Source: Cyanobium sp. E1_MAG_00006 (GTDB lineage: Bacteria; Cyanobacteriota; Cyanobacteriia; PCC-6307; Cyanobiaceae). Taken from it: 63,847 nucleotides of DNA. The notes below the pieces were generated by a model. That model was given only the letters and a program-made list of their open reading frames with translations, was not told the origin of the DNA and did no database searches. A program made the translations under genes and the position numbers. This document shows, piece by piece, positions 42,938 to 52,372 of this stretch (positions are counted from its first letter, which is position 1; every line of letters starts with the position of its first letter). The stretch is from positions 1 through 63,847 of the forward strand of contig JAIYAQ010000022.1 in the NCBI GenBank assembly GCA_027488975.1. The letters are read 5' to 3'.

Positions 42938-45390
42938 GACACCACCTCCGCACCGGTCGGTGCGCTAAGGGTCCAGCGCCAGTCGGTGATCTCGGGGGAG
43001 TCCATGCCGTGGGTGTGGGCATAGGCCCGGTGATGGAGGATGGCCTCCTTCATCCGCTCCTTGATGTGGGCGGCGAGGGAACCCAGGGTGGGCACCCGGT
43101 CGATCACATCGATCACCAGATTGAAGCGGTCGATCTGGTTGTTCATCGCCAGCTCAAGCGGCGTGTTGATGTTGCCTTTCTCCTTGTAGCCGCGCACGTG
43201 GAAGTTGGCGTGGTTGACGCGGCGGTAGGTGAGGCGGTGGATCAGCCACGGGTAGCCATGGAAGTTGAAGATCACCGGCTTGTCGGAGGTGAACAGGCTG
43301 CTGAAGTCGCTGTCGCTCAGGCCATGGGGATGCTCACCGGGATCGGTGAGGGCGAACAGCTTCACCACGTTCAGCACCCGCACCTTGAGCTGGGGAATCT
43401 CGCGGCGCAGGATCTCCACCGCCGCCAGGGTCTCCTTGGTGGGAATGTCGCCCGCGCAGGCCATCACCACATCGGGTTCATCGGCCGCGGTGCCCTGGTC
43501 GTCGTTGCTGGCCCAGCTCCAGAGGCCGATGCCCTTGGCCACATGGGCCCGGGCCTGCTCCAGGGTGAGGTACTGGAGGTGTTTCTGCTTGTCGGAAACG
43601 ATGATGTTGCACACGTTGGTCTCCACCAGCGCCTGCTCGGCCACCGCCAGCAGCGAGTTGGCGTCGGCGGGGAGATACACCCGCACCACCTCGCCGCTCT
43701 TGTTGCCGGCCAGGTCGATGAAGCCGGGATCCTGGTGAGTGAAGCCGTTGTGGTCCTGCCGCCACACGGTGGAGCTGATCAGGCAGTTCCAGGGGCCGAT
43801 CGGAGCCCGCCAGGGGGCGTGGTGAATGCAGCTCTCCAGCCACTTGGCGTGCTGGTTGAACATCGAGGCGATCACGTGGGCGAAGGCCTCGTAGGTGTGG
43901 AAGAAGCCGTTGCGGCCGGTGAGCAGATAGCCCTCCATCATTCCCACCAGGGTGTGCTCGCTGAGCATCTCCACCACCCGGCCCTCACGGGCCAGTTCGC
44001 TGCCGCCCAGATCCTCGGGGAGGAAGTCCTCCATCCATACCTTCTTGCTCACCTCGTAGATGGCTTGCAGGCGGTTGGAGGCGGTTTCATCCGGCCCGAA
44101 CACCCGCAGGGAATCGGGGTTGTGGCGGATCGCATCGCGCAGCAGGGCGCCGAGGGGGGCGGTGTTCTCGTGCTCCACCTGGCCCGGCGCCGGCACCGCC
44201 ACGGCGTAGGCCGTGCTGTGGGGCAGGTGCAGCTTGCGGCGCAGCAGACCGCCGTTGGCGTGGGGATTGGAGCCCATGCGCCGGTTCCCCACGGGTGAGA
44301 GGGCCTGCAGCTCGGGCTGCAGCCGGCCTCTGGCATCAAACAGCTCCCAGGGGCGGTAGCTCTTCAGCCAGCTCTCCAGCTGCTGCAGCTGGGCCGGATC
44401 GTGGCGGGGGTTGGGCAGCGGCACCTGGTGGCTGCGCCAGAAGCCCTCCAGCTTCTGGCCGTTGAGTTCCGTGGGGCCGGTCCAGCCCTTGGGGGAGCGC
44501 AGCACGATCATCGGCCAGGCCGGCCGCACCGCCTCGCCGCTGGCGCGGGCCTCGGCGCGCACCTGCAGGATGCGGGCGGTGGCGGTGTCCATGGCCTCGG
44601 CCATGGCCCGGTGCATCGCCGCGGGCTCGTGGCCCTCCACGAACAGGGGATCCCAGCCGTAGCCGCGCAGCAGGCTCGCCAGCTCATCCCTGGGGATGCG
44701 GGCCAGCAGGGTGGGGTTGGCGATCTTGTAGCCGTTGAGGTGCAGCACCGGCAGCACCGCCCCGTCGTGCACCGGGTTGAGGAACTTGTTGATGTGCCAG
44801 CTCGTGGCCAGGGGCCCGGTCTCGGCCTCGCCGTCGCCGACGCAGGCCAGGGCGATCAGGTCGGGGTTGTCGAAGACCGCGCCGCAGGCGTGGGAGAGCA
44901 CGTAGCCCAGCTCACCCCCCTCGTGGATCGAGCCGGGGGTCTCCGGGGTGCAGTGGCTGCCGATGTGGCCGGGGAAGGAGAACTGCTTGAAGAAGCGCCC
45001 CATGCCCACGGCGTCCTGGGACTTGTCGGGATAGATCTCGCTGTAGGAGCCATCCAGATAGGTGGGCGCCAGCACCCCAGGCGCCCCGTGGCCCGGCCCG
45101 GACAGGTAGACCATGTCCAGGCCGTGGTGGCGGATCACCCGGTTGGCGTGGGCCCAGATGAAGGACTGACCCGGACTGGAGCCCCAGTGGCCCAGCAGCC
45201 GGTTCTTGATGTGCTCGGGCCGCAGCGGTTCGGCCAGCAGGGGGTTGTCCTGCAGGTAGATCATCCCCACCGCCAGGTAGTTGGCGGCCCGCCACCAGGC
45301 ATCCGTCAGGGCCAGCTCCTGGTCCAGGTCCCAGCTAGGGATCGCGTTGCTGCCGACGGCACTGGCGGCGGCCGACTGGGTGGCGGTCAT
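42934..45390 (-). CDS. xfp: Phosphoketolase (xylulose-5-P/fructose-6-P)
   Basis: The TPP enzyme splits xylulose-5-P or fructose-6-P into acetyl-phosphate and a triose or tetrose phosphate. The 818-residue protein has [57 protein letters not shown] with the TPP motif, and [20 protein letters not shown]. The ATG at 45390 ([12 protein letters not shown]) follows an open frame that runs back opposite the antiporter start and is not used. It is the first gene of the operon and is divergent from the antiporter with 94 bp between the starts. Confidence 0.95.
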   Translation of the reverse strand: MTATQSAAASAVGSNAIPSWDLDQELALTDAWWRAANYLAVGMIYLQDNPLLAEPLRPEHIKNRLLGHWGSSPGQSFIWAHANRVIRHHGLDMVYLSGPGHGAPGVLAPTYLDGSYSEIYPDKSQDAVGMGRFFKQFSFPGHIGSHCTPETPGSIHEGGELGYVLSHACGAVFDNPDLIALACVGDGEAETGPLATSWHINKFLNPVHDGAVLPVLHLNGYKIANPTLLARIPRDELASLLRGYGWDPLFVEGHEPAAMHRAMAEAMDTATARILQVRAEARASGEAVRPAWPMIVLRSPKGWTGPTELNGQKLEGFWRSHQVPLPNPRHDPAQLQQLESWLKSYRPWELFDARGRLQPELQALSPVGNRRMGSNPHANGGLLRRKLHLPHSTAYAVAVPAPGQVEHENTAPLGALLRDAIRHNPDSLRVFGPDETASNRLQAIYEVSKKVWMEDFLPEDLGGSELAREGRVVEMLSEHTLVGMMEGYLLTGRNGFFHTYEAFAHVIASMFNQHAKWLESCIHHAPWRAPIGPWNCLISSTVWRQDHNGFTHQDPGFIDLAGNKSGEVVRVYLPADANSLLAVAEQALVETNVCNIIVSDKQKHLQYLTLEQARAHVAKGIGLWSWASNDDQGTAADEPDVVMACAGDIPTKETLAAVEILRREIPQLKVRVLNVVKLFALTDPGEHPHGLSDSDFSSLFTSDKPVIFNFHGYPWLIHRLTYRRVNHANFHVRGYKEKGNINTPLELAMNNQIDRFNLVIDVIDRVPTLGSLAAHIKERMKEAILHHRAYAHTHGMDSPEITDWRWTLSAPTGAEVVS

Positions 45391-45484
45391 GACGCAAGGT
45401 TCGGGTCGTGCCCGGACCGTAGCCATGGTCACCAGTCGCGGGCCCGACCCCCCAGACTCACGTGGTGAATTGCCCACGCTCGCG

Positions 45485-46852
45485 ATGAGCCTGCCGCCAT
45501 ACCTGCTGCAGGTCGGCCTGGAGGCCAGTGCCCACCAGCTCGAGGTGGCCGACACGCTGATCGGGGTCGGCCGCTTTCTGGTGATCTTCGTGGCGGCCCG
45601 GCTGCTGGCCGAGCTGCTGGTGCGCCTGCAGTTGCCCACGATCCTCGGTGAACTGATCGCCGGGGTGATCATTGGCGCCTCCGGCCTGCATCTGATCGTG
45701 CCGCCGGAAACCCAGGCCGCCCTTAGCCAGTCGATGCTGCAGCTGGTGGGCTCGTTGGCCGATGTCCCGCCGGACGCGGTGGCGGAGCTCTACGCCGAGA
45801 GTTTCCCCAGCCTGCAGGCCGTGGCCGATCTGGGCCTGTTCGCGCTGCTGTTTCTCACCGGACTGGAGAGCGATCTGGACGAGCTGGTGGCGGTGGGCGC
45901 CCAGGCCACCACGGTGGCGGTGGCCGGTGTGGCCCTGCCGTTCGCCCTGGGCACCATCGGCCTGATGGCCCTGTTCCACGTGGAGGTGATCCCGGCAGTG
46001 TTCGCCGGTGCGTCGATGACCGCCACCAGCATCGGCATCACCGCCAGTGTGTTCGGTGAGCTGAAGATGCTGCGCTCGCGCGAAGGGCAGATCGTGATCG
46101 GTGCCGCCGTGCTCGACGACATCCTCGGCATCGTGATCCTGGCGGTGGTGGTGAGCCTGGCCGGCGGCGGCAGCCTGGAACTCGCTCCGATCCTGAAGCT
46201 GGTGGTGGCGGCCGTGGTGTTCGTGCTGGCGGCGATCGGTCTCAGTCGCACGGCAGCCCCCGGTTTCGACTGGCTGATCGATCGGCTCAAGGCCCCCGGT
46301 GATGTGGTGGTGGCCTCATTCGTGGTGCTCACCCTCTGCTGCTTCGCCGCCACGGCCATCGGTCTGGAGGCAGCGCTGGGGGCCTTTGCCGCTGGCCTGA
46401 TCTTGAGCAAGTCGAACCACAGCCACGCCATCGAGGCAGCCATCAAACCCGTCGTGGCCTTGTTTGCCACGATCTTTTTCGTGCTGATCGGCACCGGCAT
46501 GGACCTGTCGGTGCTCAATCCCCTCGATCCCGCCAACCGGGCCGGCCTGGTGGTGGCGGGCTTCCTGCTGGTGGTGTCGATTGTCGGCAAGGTGGCAGCC
46601 GGCTGGTGTTTCCTGTCGCCGCAGCCCACCGACCGCCTGGTGGTGGGGCTGGGAATGATGCCCCGCGGCGAGGTGGGCCTGATCTTCCTGGGCCTCGGCA
46701 CCCAGGCCCATCTGCTCAGCCCAGCGCTTGAGGCCGCCATCCTGTTGATGGTGATCGGCACCACCTTCCTGGCTCCGATCCTGCTCAGACTGGTGCTCTC
46801 GGGCAGAACCAATGGACCCGACCTCGACCCCCTCGCCGAAATCCCCACCTGA
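45485..46852 (+). CDS. Cation:proton antiporter, CPA2 (KefB/NapA-like)
   Basis: The 455-residue protein has 11-13 hydrophobic segments, with an N-terminal signature [19 protein letters not shown] and a core [20 protein letters not shown]. The antiport motif region [18 protein letters not shown] carries the two adjacent aspartates that mark electrogenic CPA2 exchangers. No TrkA-N or other regulatory domain follows, so it is a pure exchanger, probably Na+/H+ or K+/H+. The ATG at 45485 ([15 protein letters not shown]) is preferred to an ATG at 45425 with an unconserved extension. It overlaps the next gene by 41 bp. Confidence 0.9.
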   Translation: MSLPPYLLQVGLEASAHQLEVADTLIGVGRFLVIFVAARLLAELLVRLQLPTILGELIAGVIIGASGLHLIVPPETQAALSQSMLQLVGSLADVPPDAVAELYAESFPSLQAVADLGLFALLFLTGLESDLDELVAVGAQATTVAVAGVALPFALGTIGLMALFHVEVIPAVFAGASMTATSIGITASVFGELKMLRSREGQIVIGAAVLDDILGIVILAVVVSLAGGGSLELAPILKLVVAAVVFVLAAIGLSRTAAPGFDWLIDRLKAPGDVVVASFVVLTLCCFAATAIGLEAALGAFAAGLILSKSNHSHAIEAAIKPVVALFATIFFVLIGTGMDLSVLNPLDPANRAGLVVAGFLLVVSIVGKVAAGWCFLSPQPTDRLVVGLGMMPRGEVGLIFLGLGTQAHLLSPALEAAILLMVIGTTFLAPILLRLVLSGRTNGPDLDPLAEIPT

Positions 46853-47390
46853 GTGCGGTGGTTGGCGGGCTGCGTTCTCCAGCTGGCAGCTCAGCTGGGG
46901 CGGCTGGCTCGATAACCGCCATGGCGAGTGGTGGCTGCTGGCCCAGCTGCTGCTGATCGCCGCCCACCTGCTGCCTCCCTGGCCGGCTCCCGGCAGCTGG
47001 GGTTTCGCCTGGCCCCTGCCGCTCGCCGCCGCCGGTGTGCTGCTGTTTCTGTTCGGTCTGGCCCTTGCGGCCCAGGCCTTCTGGCGCCTGGGCCCCAGCC
47101 TCACGCCCTTGCCCGATCCCAAGCCCGGTGCCGCTCTTGTGACCAGCGGCGCCTATGCCCGCTGCCGGCATCCCCTCTATCAGGCCATCCTGCTGTGTTC
47201 CCTGGGGGTCACGCTGGCCCTGGGCAGCCTGCTGCATCTGGCCCTGCTGTTGGCACTCTGCGCGGTGCTGGGTGGCAAGGCGCGGCGTGAGGAGCGGCAG
47301 CTGCTGTTGGTGCATCGCGGCTATGCCGCCTACCGCACCACCACCCCGGCGATTCTTCCTGGTCTGCCCTGGCTCGACTGGCGGGGCTGA
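46812..47390 (+). CDS. Isoprenylcysteine carboxyl methyltransferase-family membrane protein
   Basis: The 192-residue protein has an initial Pro/Ser-rich segment, then three or four hydrophobic segments (WWLLAQLLLIAAHLLPPW, PLPLAAAGVLLFLFGLALAA and LLHLALLLALCAVLGG) and the family motif LVTSGAYARCRHPLYQAILL, with REERQLLLVHRGYAAYR for the SAM pocket. This is the ICMT/PEMT fold. Substrate is unknown; lipids or small molecules are likely. Its start codon lies 41 bp inside the antiporter gene, an overlap that suggests co-transcription but leaves the first codons uncertain. Confidence 0.83.
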   Translation: MDPTSTPSPKSPPECGGWRAAFSSWQLSWGGWLDNRHGEWWLLAQLLLIAAHLLPPWPAPGSWGFAWPLPLAAAGVLLFLFGLALAAQAFWRLGPSLTPLPDPKPGAALVTSGAYARCRHPLYQAILLCSLGVTLALGSLLHLALLLALCAVLGGKARREERQLLLVHRGYAAYRTTTPAILPGLPWLDWRG

Positions 47391-47532
47391 ATGGCCGGGC
47401 TGAACTCGGGCTCACAAGGAGCGGGCTGGCCCTGCGGCGCCATCCGTGTTGCGACGTGTCCAGGCTTCCGTACGGTCTGTACAGAATCAAGGACAGGGCT
47501 GTGAGGGCTCTCTTTTTGCTCCTCTGAATGGG

Positions 47533-47904
47533 TTAGTCCCGGTCTCTCTCGCGGCTGGCGGCCAGGCCCCAGAACAACCCGTAGAGCGCTGCCACCAGCC
47601 CGAGGCTGGAGCCCCAGCCGGGGCCCAGGGCCCAGCTCAGCACCAGATTGACCAGCACGCCCACGGCCAGGGCCAGCAGCAGGCTGGCCGTGATCAGCAA
47701 CACCTGCTGGCTCTCTTCCGACAGGCCGGCGGTGCTGAGGGCCGCCTCCAGTCGGGCCAGGGGCACGCTGAGGGGTAGGTACAGGGCCAGTGCCCAGAGG
47801 GCTGAGCCCGGCAGCAGCAGCGTCCAGCCGTCGGGGATCCAGTCGGGCACGGTGATGGGCCGCGGCGGGGCTGCGGACTGTGGGATCTCCCTAGCATCGA
47901 CCAC
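47533..47904 (-). CDS. Hypothetical membrane protein, three segments
   Basis: The 123-residue protein has a soluble Pro-rich start (QSAAPPRPITVPDWIPDGW) and three hydrophobic segments around LLLPGSALWALALYLPLSV, VLLITASLLLALAVGVLVNL and LGLVAALYGLFWGL, ending RERDRD. I do not recognise a family. It is divergent from the alpha/beta hydrolase with only 17 bp between start codons, so the two promoters must overlap the other's coding or leader. Confidence 0.65.
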   Translation of the reverse strand: MVDAREIPQSAAPPRPITVPDWIPDGWTLLLPGSALWALALYLPLSVPLARLEAALSTAGLSEESQQVLLITASLLLALAVGVLVNLVLSWALGPGWGSSLGLVAALYGLFWGLAASRERDRD

Positions 47905-47921
47905 CCAGACCCCTGCTGCCG

Positions 47922-48827
47922 GTGACCTCCCTGACCATCCCTGCGGTCGCTGAGGCCTGGACCTTCCTCGGCCACCCGATCCACTGCCTCAGCAGTCGGC
48001 CGGATGGCCCCGAAGCCGAGGCGGCGGCGGCCAGGCCGGCGATCCTGCTGGTGCATGGATTTGGCGCCTCCATCGACCACTGGCGCTTCAACATCCCTGT
48101 GCTGGCCCAGCACTACGAGGTGCATGCCCTCGATCTGCTGGGCTTCGGCCGCAGTGCCAAGCCCGCCGGGCCGCGCTATGGCGGTGCCCTCTGGTGCGAT
48201 CAGCTGGTGGCTTACGTGCAGGAGCGCATCGGCCGGCCGACGGTGCTGGTGGGCAACTCCCTCGGTGGATATGCGGCCCTGGCGGCCGGTGCCGCCCTCG
48301 GTGAGCTGCCGGCCGGAGTGGTGCTGCTGAATGCGGCCGGCCCGTTCTCGGATGAGCAGCGTGAGCCGAAGGGCTGGGGTGCCATCGCCCGCCGCACCAT
48401 CGGCAGCGCCCTGGTGCAGAGCCCGCTGCTGCAGCGGCTGCTGTTTGAGAACCTGCGCCGGCCCGCCACCGTGCGTCGCACCCTGAACCAGGTGTACATC
48501 GACCGCACCAACGTCAACGACGAACTGGTGGCCTCGATCCTGCGCCCCTCACGCGATCCAGGTGCGTTCGGCGTATTCCGCACGGTGTTCGACATTCCCC
48601 GCGGCCAGCCGCTCGATGAGCTGTTCGCCCAGTTGCAGGCCCCGCTGCTGCTGCTCTGGGGCATCCGCGACCCGTGGATCAATGCCGCCGGCCGTCGCGG
48701 GGCCTTCCAGCGCCATGCCCCGGCCCGCACCACCGAGGTGGTGCTCCAGGCGGGCCACTGCCCCCACGACGAGGTGCCTGAGCAGGTGAACCGGGCGATG
48801 CTGGAGTGGCTTGCTGACCTGTCCTGA
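47922..48827 (+). CDS. Alpha/beta-hydrolase fold protein (chlorophyllase/pheophytinase-like group)
   Basis: The 301-residue enzyme has the oxyanion-region motif LLVHGFGASIDHWRFNIPVL, nucleophile Ser113 in the elbow VGNSLGG, a likely catalytic Asp in LLWGIRDPWI and the catalytic His in AGHCPHDE. The HGFGAS-x-HWR-N-PVLA pattern is common in cyanobacterial and plant enzymes acting on phytylated tetrapyrroles (dephytylase or pheophytinase-like), so that is my best guess. The substrate is not shown by the sequence. Start is a GTG. It is 7 bp upstream of the mutarotase-like gene. Confidence 0.85.
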   Translation: MTSLTIPAVAEAWTFLGHPIHCLSSRPDGPEAEAAAARPAILLVHGFGASIDHWRFNIPVLAQHYEVHALDLLGFGRSAKPAGPRYGGALWCDQLVAYVQERIGRPTVLVGNSLGGYAALAAGAALGELPAGVVLLNAAGPFSDEQREPKGWGAIARRTIGSALVQSPLLQRLLFENLRRPATVRRTLNQVYIDRTNVNDELVASILRPSRDPGAFGVFRTVFDIPRGQPLDELFAQLQAPLLLLWGIRDPWINAAGRRGAFQRHAPARTTEVVLQAGHCPHDEVPEQVNRAMLEWLADLS

Positions 48828-48834
48828 GGCCGTT

Positions 48835-49731
48835 GTGACCCTGATCCAGCGCGACGCGCCCTTCCCCCACTGGGAGTTCACCGCTTCAGGGGGTGATCAG
48901 CTGCGGGTGGTGCCCGAGCGGGGTGGCCTGGTGTGCGGCTGGCGCTGCGGCGGCAGTGAGCGCCTGTATTTCGATGCCGAGCGCTTCGCGGACCCTGCCA
49001 AGAGTGTGCGCGGCGGCATCCCGGTGCTGTTCCCGGTGTGCGGCAATCTGCCGGACAACCGTCTGGAGCTCCCTCAGGGCACGGTTGAGCTGGCGCAGCA
49101 CGGCTTTGCCCGTGATCGCCCCTGGCAGTTGCAGGCCCTGGCCGATGGCCGCGGCATCCGCCTGGAGCTGAGCGACGACGCCATCACCCGTGCCAGCTAT
49201 CCGTTTGCCTTCCGCCTGGTGCTGGAGGTTCGCCTCGAGCCCGCGGCCCTGACGATCCGCGCCCTCGTGCGGCACGAGGCCGAGGACGCTCCCGGCTCAG
49301 CTGTGGCTGGAGCTGTTTCTGCTGCGATGCCCTTCGCCCTGGGCCTGCACCCCTATTTCGCTGTGGCTGATCTGGGGGGCGCCGCGCTCGAGGGGCTGCC
49401 CGCCCGCTGCTTCGATCACCTCATGGCCGGCCCGGCGGATACCGCTGCTCAGCTGGTGCGGCTGCCACAGGGGGTGGATCTGCGGGTGGAGCGCTCCGGC
49501 ACAGCACCGCGGCTGCTCACCGGCCTCAGCAGTCCGGATGGATCCCCGGCGGCGGCCGTGATCGAGCTGCAGGCCGATTCCCCCTTGGATCACACCGTGG
49601 TCTGGACCGATCCGCCGCGGCCGATGGTCTGCCTGGAGCCCTGGACAGCCCGCCGCGGCGAGCTGGGCCTTGCACTGGCCGCGGGGGAGCAGCTGGAGCT
49701 CAACTGCCGCTACACCCTCGTGCCGGGCTGA
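48835..49731 (+). CDS. Aldose 1-epimerase (mutarotase)-like protein
   Basis: The 298-residue protein belongs to the galactose mutarotase superfamily, in the glucose-6-phosphate epimerase-like group. It shows the beta-sandwich pattern VRGGIPVLFPVCGNLPDN, then QHGFARDRPWQL and the histidine in FALGLHPYFAV, followed by MVCLEPWTA. It probably interconverts sugar anomers. The GTG at 48835 (MTLIQRDAPFPHWEF) is preferred; an in-frame TTG at 48811 overlaps the hydrolase. Its last 22 bp overlap the 3' end of glcE on the other strand. Confidence 0.86.
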   Translation: MTLIQRDAPFPHWEFTASGGDQLRVVPERGGLVCGWRCGGSERLYFDAERFADPAKSVRGGIPVLFPVCGNLPDNRLELPQGTVELAQHGFARDRPWQLQALADGRGIRLELSDDAITRASYPFAFRLVLEVRLEPAALTIRALVRHEAEDAPGSAVAGAVSAAMPFALGLHPYFAVADLGGAALEGLPARCFDHLMAGPADTAAQLVRLPQGVDLRVERSGTAPRLLTGLSSPDGSPAAAVIELQADSPLDHTVVWTDPPRPMVCLEPWTARRGELGLALAAGEQLELNCRYTLVPG

Positions 49732-50927
49732 GGGTTCACACCGGGCAGCCGGCCGCGGGCCAGCTGCTGCAGCGGGTCGAACTCGCGTTTGATCGCCTCG
49801 ATCAGGGGGCGGCTGGGGGAATCTCCCCAGGCGGGCAGTCCAGAGTTATCCGGCTGCTGCAGCACCGTCAGGAAGCCGCCCAGGGCTTCACAGCGCCGCC
49901 GCAGCTGCTCCACCCGATGGTTCGGGACCTCCTGGGCCGCGGCCCAGGCGATTCCCTGACCCGCACCGGCCGCCAGGCTGAGGCGAAGGCCGCGCAGCGC
50001 CGGATCCGCCAGCAGCTCGGCCCCCCGGGCCGGCAGAACCCCCAACTGCAGCAGCCACTGCCCCTCGGGCCCAGGGCTGCCGGCGTTACCGCGCCCCGCG
50101 CTTTCGAGGGCCTGCAGCTGCTCCGGATCGAGACGTTCAGCTCGCAGGCCGGCGCGCTCAGCAGCCTGGCAGTGCTGGGTCAGCTGATCGACGATCGCCT
50201 CGGCGCTCACACTAACCAGGCTCAGCAGCAGGGCCGGCTGCCCGTCGGCCAGGGCGGGGCTCCACCAGTCCAGCCGCTGGGGCAGCAGCCCTGCCGCAAG
50301 AGCCTGGCGCCGCAGGCTCTCCAGGGCCGACAGGTCGCCCTGCAGCAGCAGACCGCGGCGCTGGGGAGGCCGCGGGAAGGTGCGCAAGGTGAGTTCGGTG
50401 ATCAGGCCGAGGCTGCCCCAGCTGCCTGTGAACAGGCGCATCAGGTCGTAGCCGGCCACGTTCTTCACCACCTTCCCCCCCGCCCGGGCGGCGGTGCCAT
50501 CGGCCCGCAGCACGCCGATGCCGATCAGCTGATCCCGCACTCCCAGGTAGCGCTGGCGCAGGCCGCCGGCCAGGCCGCGGGCTACGAGGCCGCCGATGCT
50601 GCCCTGGTTGCCATCGGTTGCGCTTGTCGCATCGCTCCCCCAGGGCGTGTCGATCGCCAGCCATTGGTTCTGGCGTGAGAGTTCGGCCTGCAGCTGCGCC
50701 AGGGGCATGCCCGCCTGCACCGTCACCGTGAAATCGCCGACGCAGTGCTCAATCACGCGATCCAGCCGGCTGGTGCTCACCACCAGCGGCTGCTCCTCGC
50801 CCGGGGCCGGCAGCACCGGCGGGCCCCAGTGCAGGCGGCTGCCCTGCCCCGCCGGCAGCCAGGGGGAGGCCTGCCGGTGCAGTTGCCGCACCAGCTCCTG
50901 CAGCTCGCTGGGCTCAGAGCAAATCAC
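49710..50927 (-). CDS. glcE: Glycolate dehydrogenase FAD-binding subunit GlcE
   Basis: GlcE is part of the glycolate dehydrogenase GlcDEF that oxidises photorespiratory glycolate to glyoxylate. The 405-residue protein has the FAD-binding type 4 (PCMH) pattern with VTVQAGMPLAQLQAEL, TDGNQGSIGGLVARGLAGGL and GGKVVKNVAGYDLMRLFTGS, all diagnostic of GlcE. The last 22 bp overlap the aldose epimerase gene. Its 5' end is 14 bp from the divergent acid-sugar kinase gene. glcD is not in the window, while glcF lies 3 kb away in the same direction. Confidence 0.93.
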   Translation of the reverse strand: MICSEPSELQELVRQLHRQASPWLPAGQGSRLHWGPPVLPAPGEEQPLVVSTSRLDRVIEHCVGDFTVTVQAGMPLAQLQAELSRQNQWLAIDTPWGSDATSATDGNQGSIGGLVARGLAGGLRQRYLGVRDQLIGIGVLRADGTAARAGGKVVKNVAGYDLMRLFTGSWGSLGLITELTLRTFPRPPQRRGLLLQGDLSALESLRRQALAAGLLPQRLDWWSPALADGQPALLLSLVSVSAEAIVDQLTQHCQAAERAGLRAERLDPEQLQALESAGRGNAGSPGPEGQWLLQLGVLPARGAELLADPALRGLRLSLAAGAGQGIAWAAAQEVPNHRVEQLRRRCEALGGFLTVLQQPDNSGLPAWGDSPSRPLIEAIKREFDPLQQLARGRLPGVNPQPGTRV

Positions 50928-50941
50928 GGCACGATGGTGCC

Positions 50942-52372
50942 ATGGCAGAGCGGCTCAAGGTCGTCGTGCTCGACGACGATCCCACCGGATCCCAGACCGT
51001 TCACAGCGCGCCGTTGTTGCTGCGCTGGGATGCGGACAGCCTGGCGGCGGGGCTGCGGCACCCCTCGCCGCTGCTGTTTCTGCTGGCCAACACCCGTGCC
51101 CTGGATGCGGCGGCGGCGGCAGAGCGGGTGAACGAGATCTGCCATGCCCTGCGCCCGGTCTTGGAGCAGGCCCTGGCAGCGGGCTGGATCGATCGCTGGT
51201 TGATCGTGAGCCGCGGCGATTCCACCCTGCGCGGCCATTTCCCGCTGGAGGTGGAGGTGATCGCGGAGGAACTGGGGCCGTTTGACGCCACGCTTCTGGC
51301 GCCGGCCTTCCTGCCCGGCGGCCGCACCACCGTGAATGGGCTGCACCTGCTGCAGGGCGAGCCCGTGCACACCACGCCGTTCGCTGCGGATCGGTTGTTC
51401 GGCTTCAGTCACAGCTTTCTGCCTGCCTGGGTGGAGGAGAAGAGCGCTGGGCGGATCCCTGCGGCGGCGGTGCAGCGCATCGGCCTGGCGGAGCTCGATG
51501 CGGCCGCTCAGGGGGCCAGCGGTGCGGCGGCGTTGCGGGATTGTCTGGCCGGTTTCGGCTGCAACGCCGTGGTGGCGGTGGATGCGGAGCTGCCCCATCA
51601 GCTGGCGGCTCTCGGGGCTGCCGTGCGGGATGTGACCGATCCCGCCGCCCAGCCGCCCGGCGTGCGCCCGCGGCGACTGCTGTTTCAGTCCGCCGCCAGC
51701 CTGCTCAATGGCTTGGTACCGCTGCCGCCCCAGCCTTTGGATGCCGCCGGGCTCGCTGGCCTGCGGCGCCGCGATGCATCCGGTGCTTCCCTGTCGGGCC
51801 TGGTGCTGGTGGGGTCCCATGTGCCCCTCGCGGATGCCCAGCTGGAGCGGCTGCTTCAGGAGCCCGGCTGCGAGGGCCTGGAGATCCCGGTGGCCAAGTT
51901 CGCGCGGCTGCTGGCCGGGCCTGAGCCGGCGGCGTTGCTGGCTTCACTGGAGCAAACCTGGCGCGCGCGGCTGGAGCAGCGGCTGGCGGATGCACTCACG
52001 CCCGTGCTGTTCACCAGCCGCGGCGAGGTGAGTTGCAGCAGCAGCGCTGAGCGCCGCCGCCTGGGCCTGGAACTGGCGGCGCTGATGGCGCGGTTGGCGG
52101 CGGCACTGGAGCCGCGGCTGGGCTACCTGATCAGCAAGGGGGGCATCACCAGCCACACCCTGCTGGCTGATGGCTTGGGGCTCGGGGCGGTGGAGCTGCA
52201 GGGGCAGCTCTTTGCTGGCTTGTCGCTGGTGTTGACGCCCCCCCGCGGAGACCGGCCGGGGCTGCCGGTGGTCACGTTCCCGGGCAACCTGGGCGATGCC
52301 GATGGCCTGCGGAACGCCTGGCGGCTGCTGGAGCGGTCTCAGGCGTCTGAACCGGACTCCCCGGAGGCCTGA
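50942..52372 (+). CDS. Four-carbon acid sugar kinase family protein (DUF1537/OtnK-like)
   Basis: The 476-residue protein has the two-domain kinase pattern of DUF1537: VVLDDDPTGSQTVHSAPLL at the N-terminus, SRGDSTLRGHFPLEVEVIAE, APAFLPGGRTTVNGLHLL, and a C-terminal domain with LVLVGSHVPLADAQLERLL and LISKGGITSHTLLADGLGL. Family members phosphorylate four-carbon acid sugars such as threonate or erythronate. It lies between glcE and the permease/glcF pair, so a role in organic acid metabolism is likely. The substrate is unproven. The last 34 bp overlap the permease gene on the other strand. Confidence 0.9.
   Translation: MAERLKVVVLDDDPTGSQTVHSAPLLLRWDADSLAAGLRHPSPLLFLLANTRALDAAAAAERVNEICHALRPVLEQALAAGWIDRWLIVSRGDSTLRGHFPLEVEVIAEELGPFDATLLAPAFLPGGRTTVNGLHLLQGEPVHTTPFAADRLFGFSHSFLPAWVEEKSAGRIPAAAVQRIGLAELDAAAQGASGAAALRDCLAGFGCNAVVAVDAELPHQLAALGAAVRDVTDPAAQPPGVRPRRLLFQSAASLLNGLVPLPPQPLDAAGLAGLRRRDASGASLSGLVLVGSHVPLADAQLERLLQEPGCEGLEIPVAKFARLLAGPEPAALLASLEQTWRARLEQRLADALTPVLFTSRGEVSCSSSAERRRLGLELAALMARLAAALEPRLGYLISKGGITSHTLLADGLGLGAVELQGQLFAGLSLVLTPPRGDRPGLPVVTFPGNLGDADGLRNAWRLLERSQASEPDSPEA

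Noticed and set aside
47450-47490. LexA-like box CGTACGGTCTGTACAG upstream of the three-segment membrane gene.
   Set aside because: The half-site spacing is one base too long for the cyanobacterial SOS consensus as I know it, and the neighbouring genes are not SOS genes.
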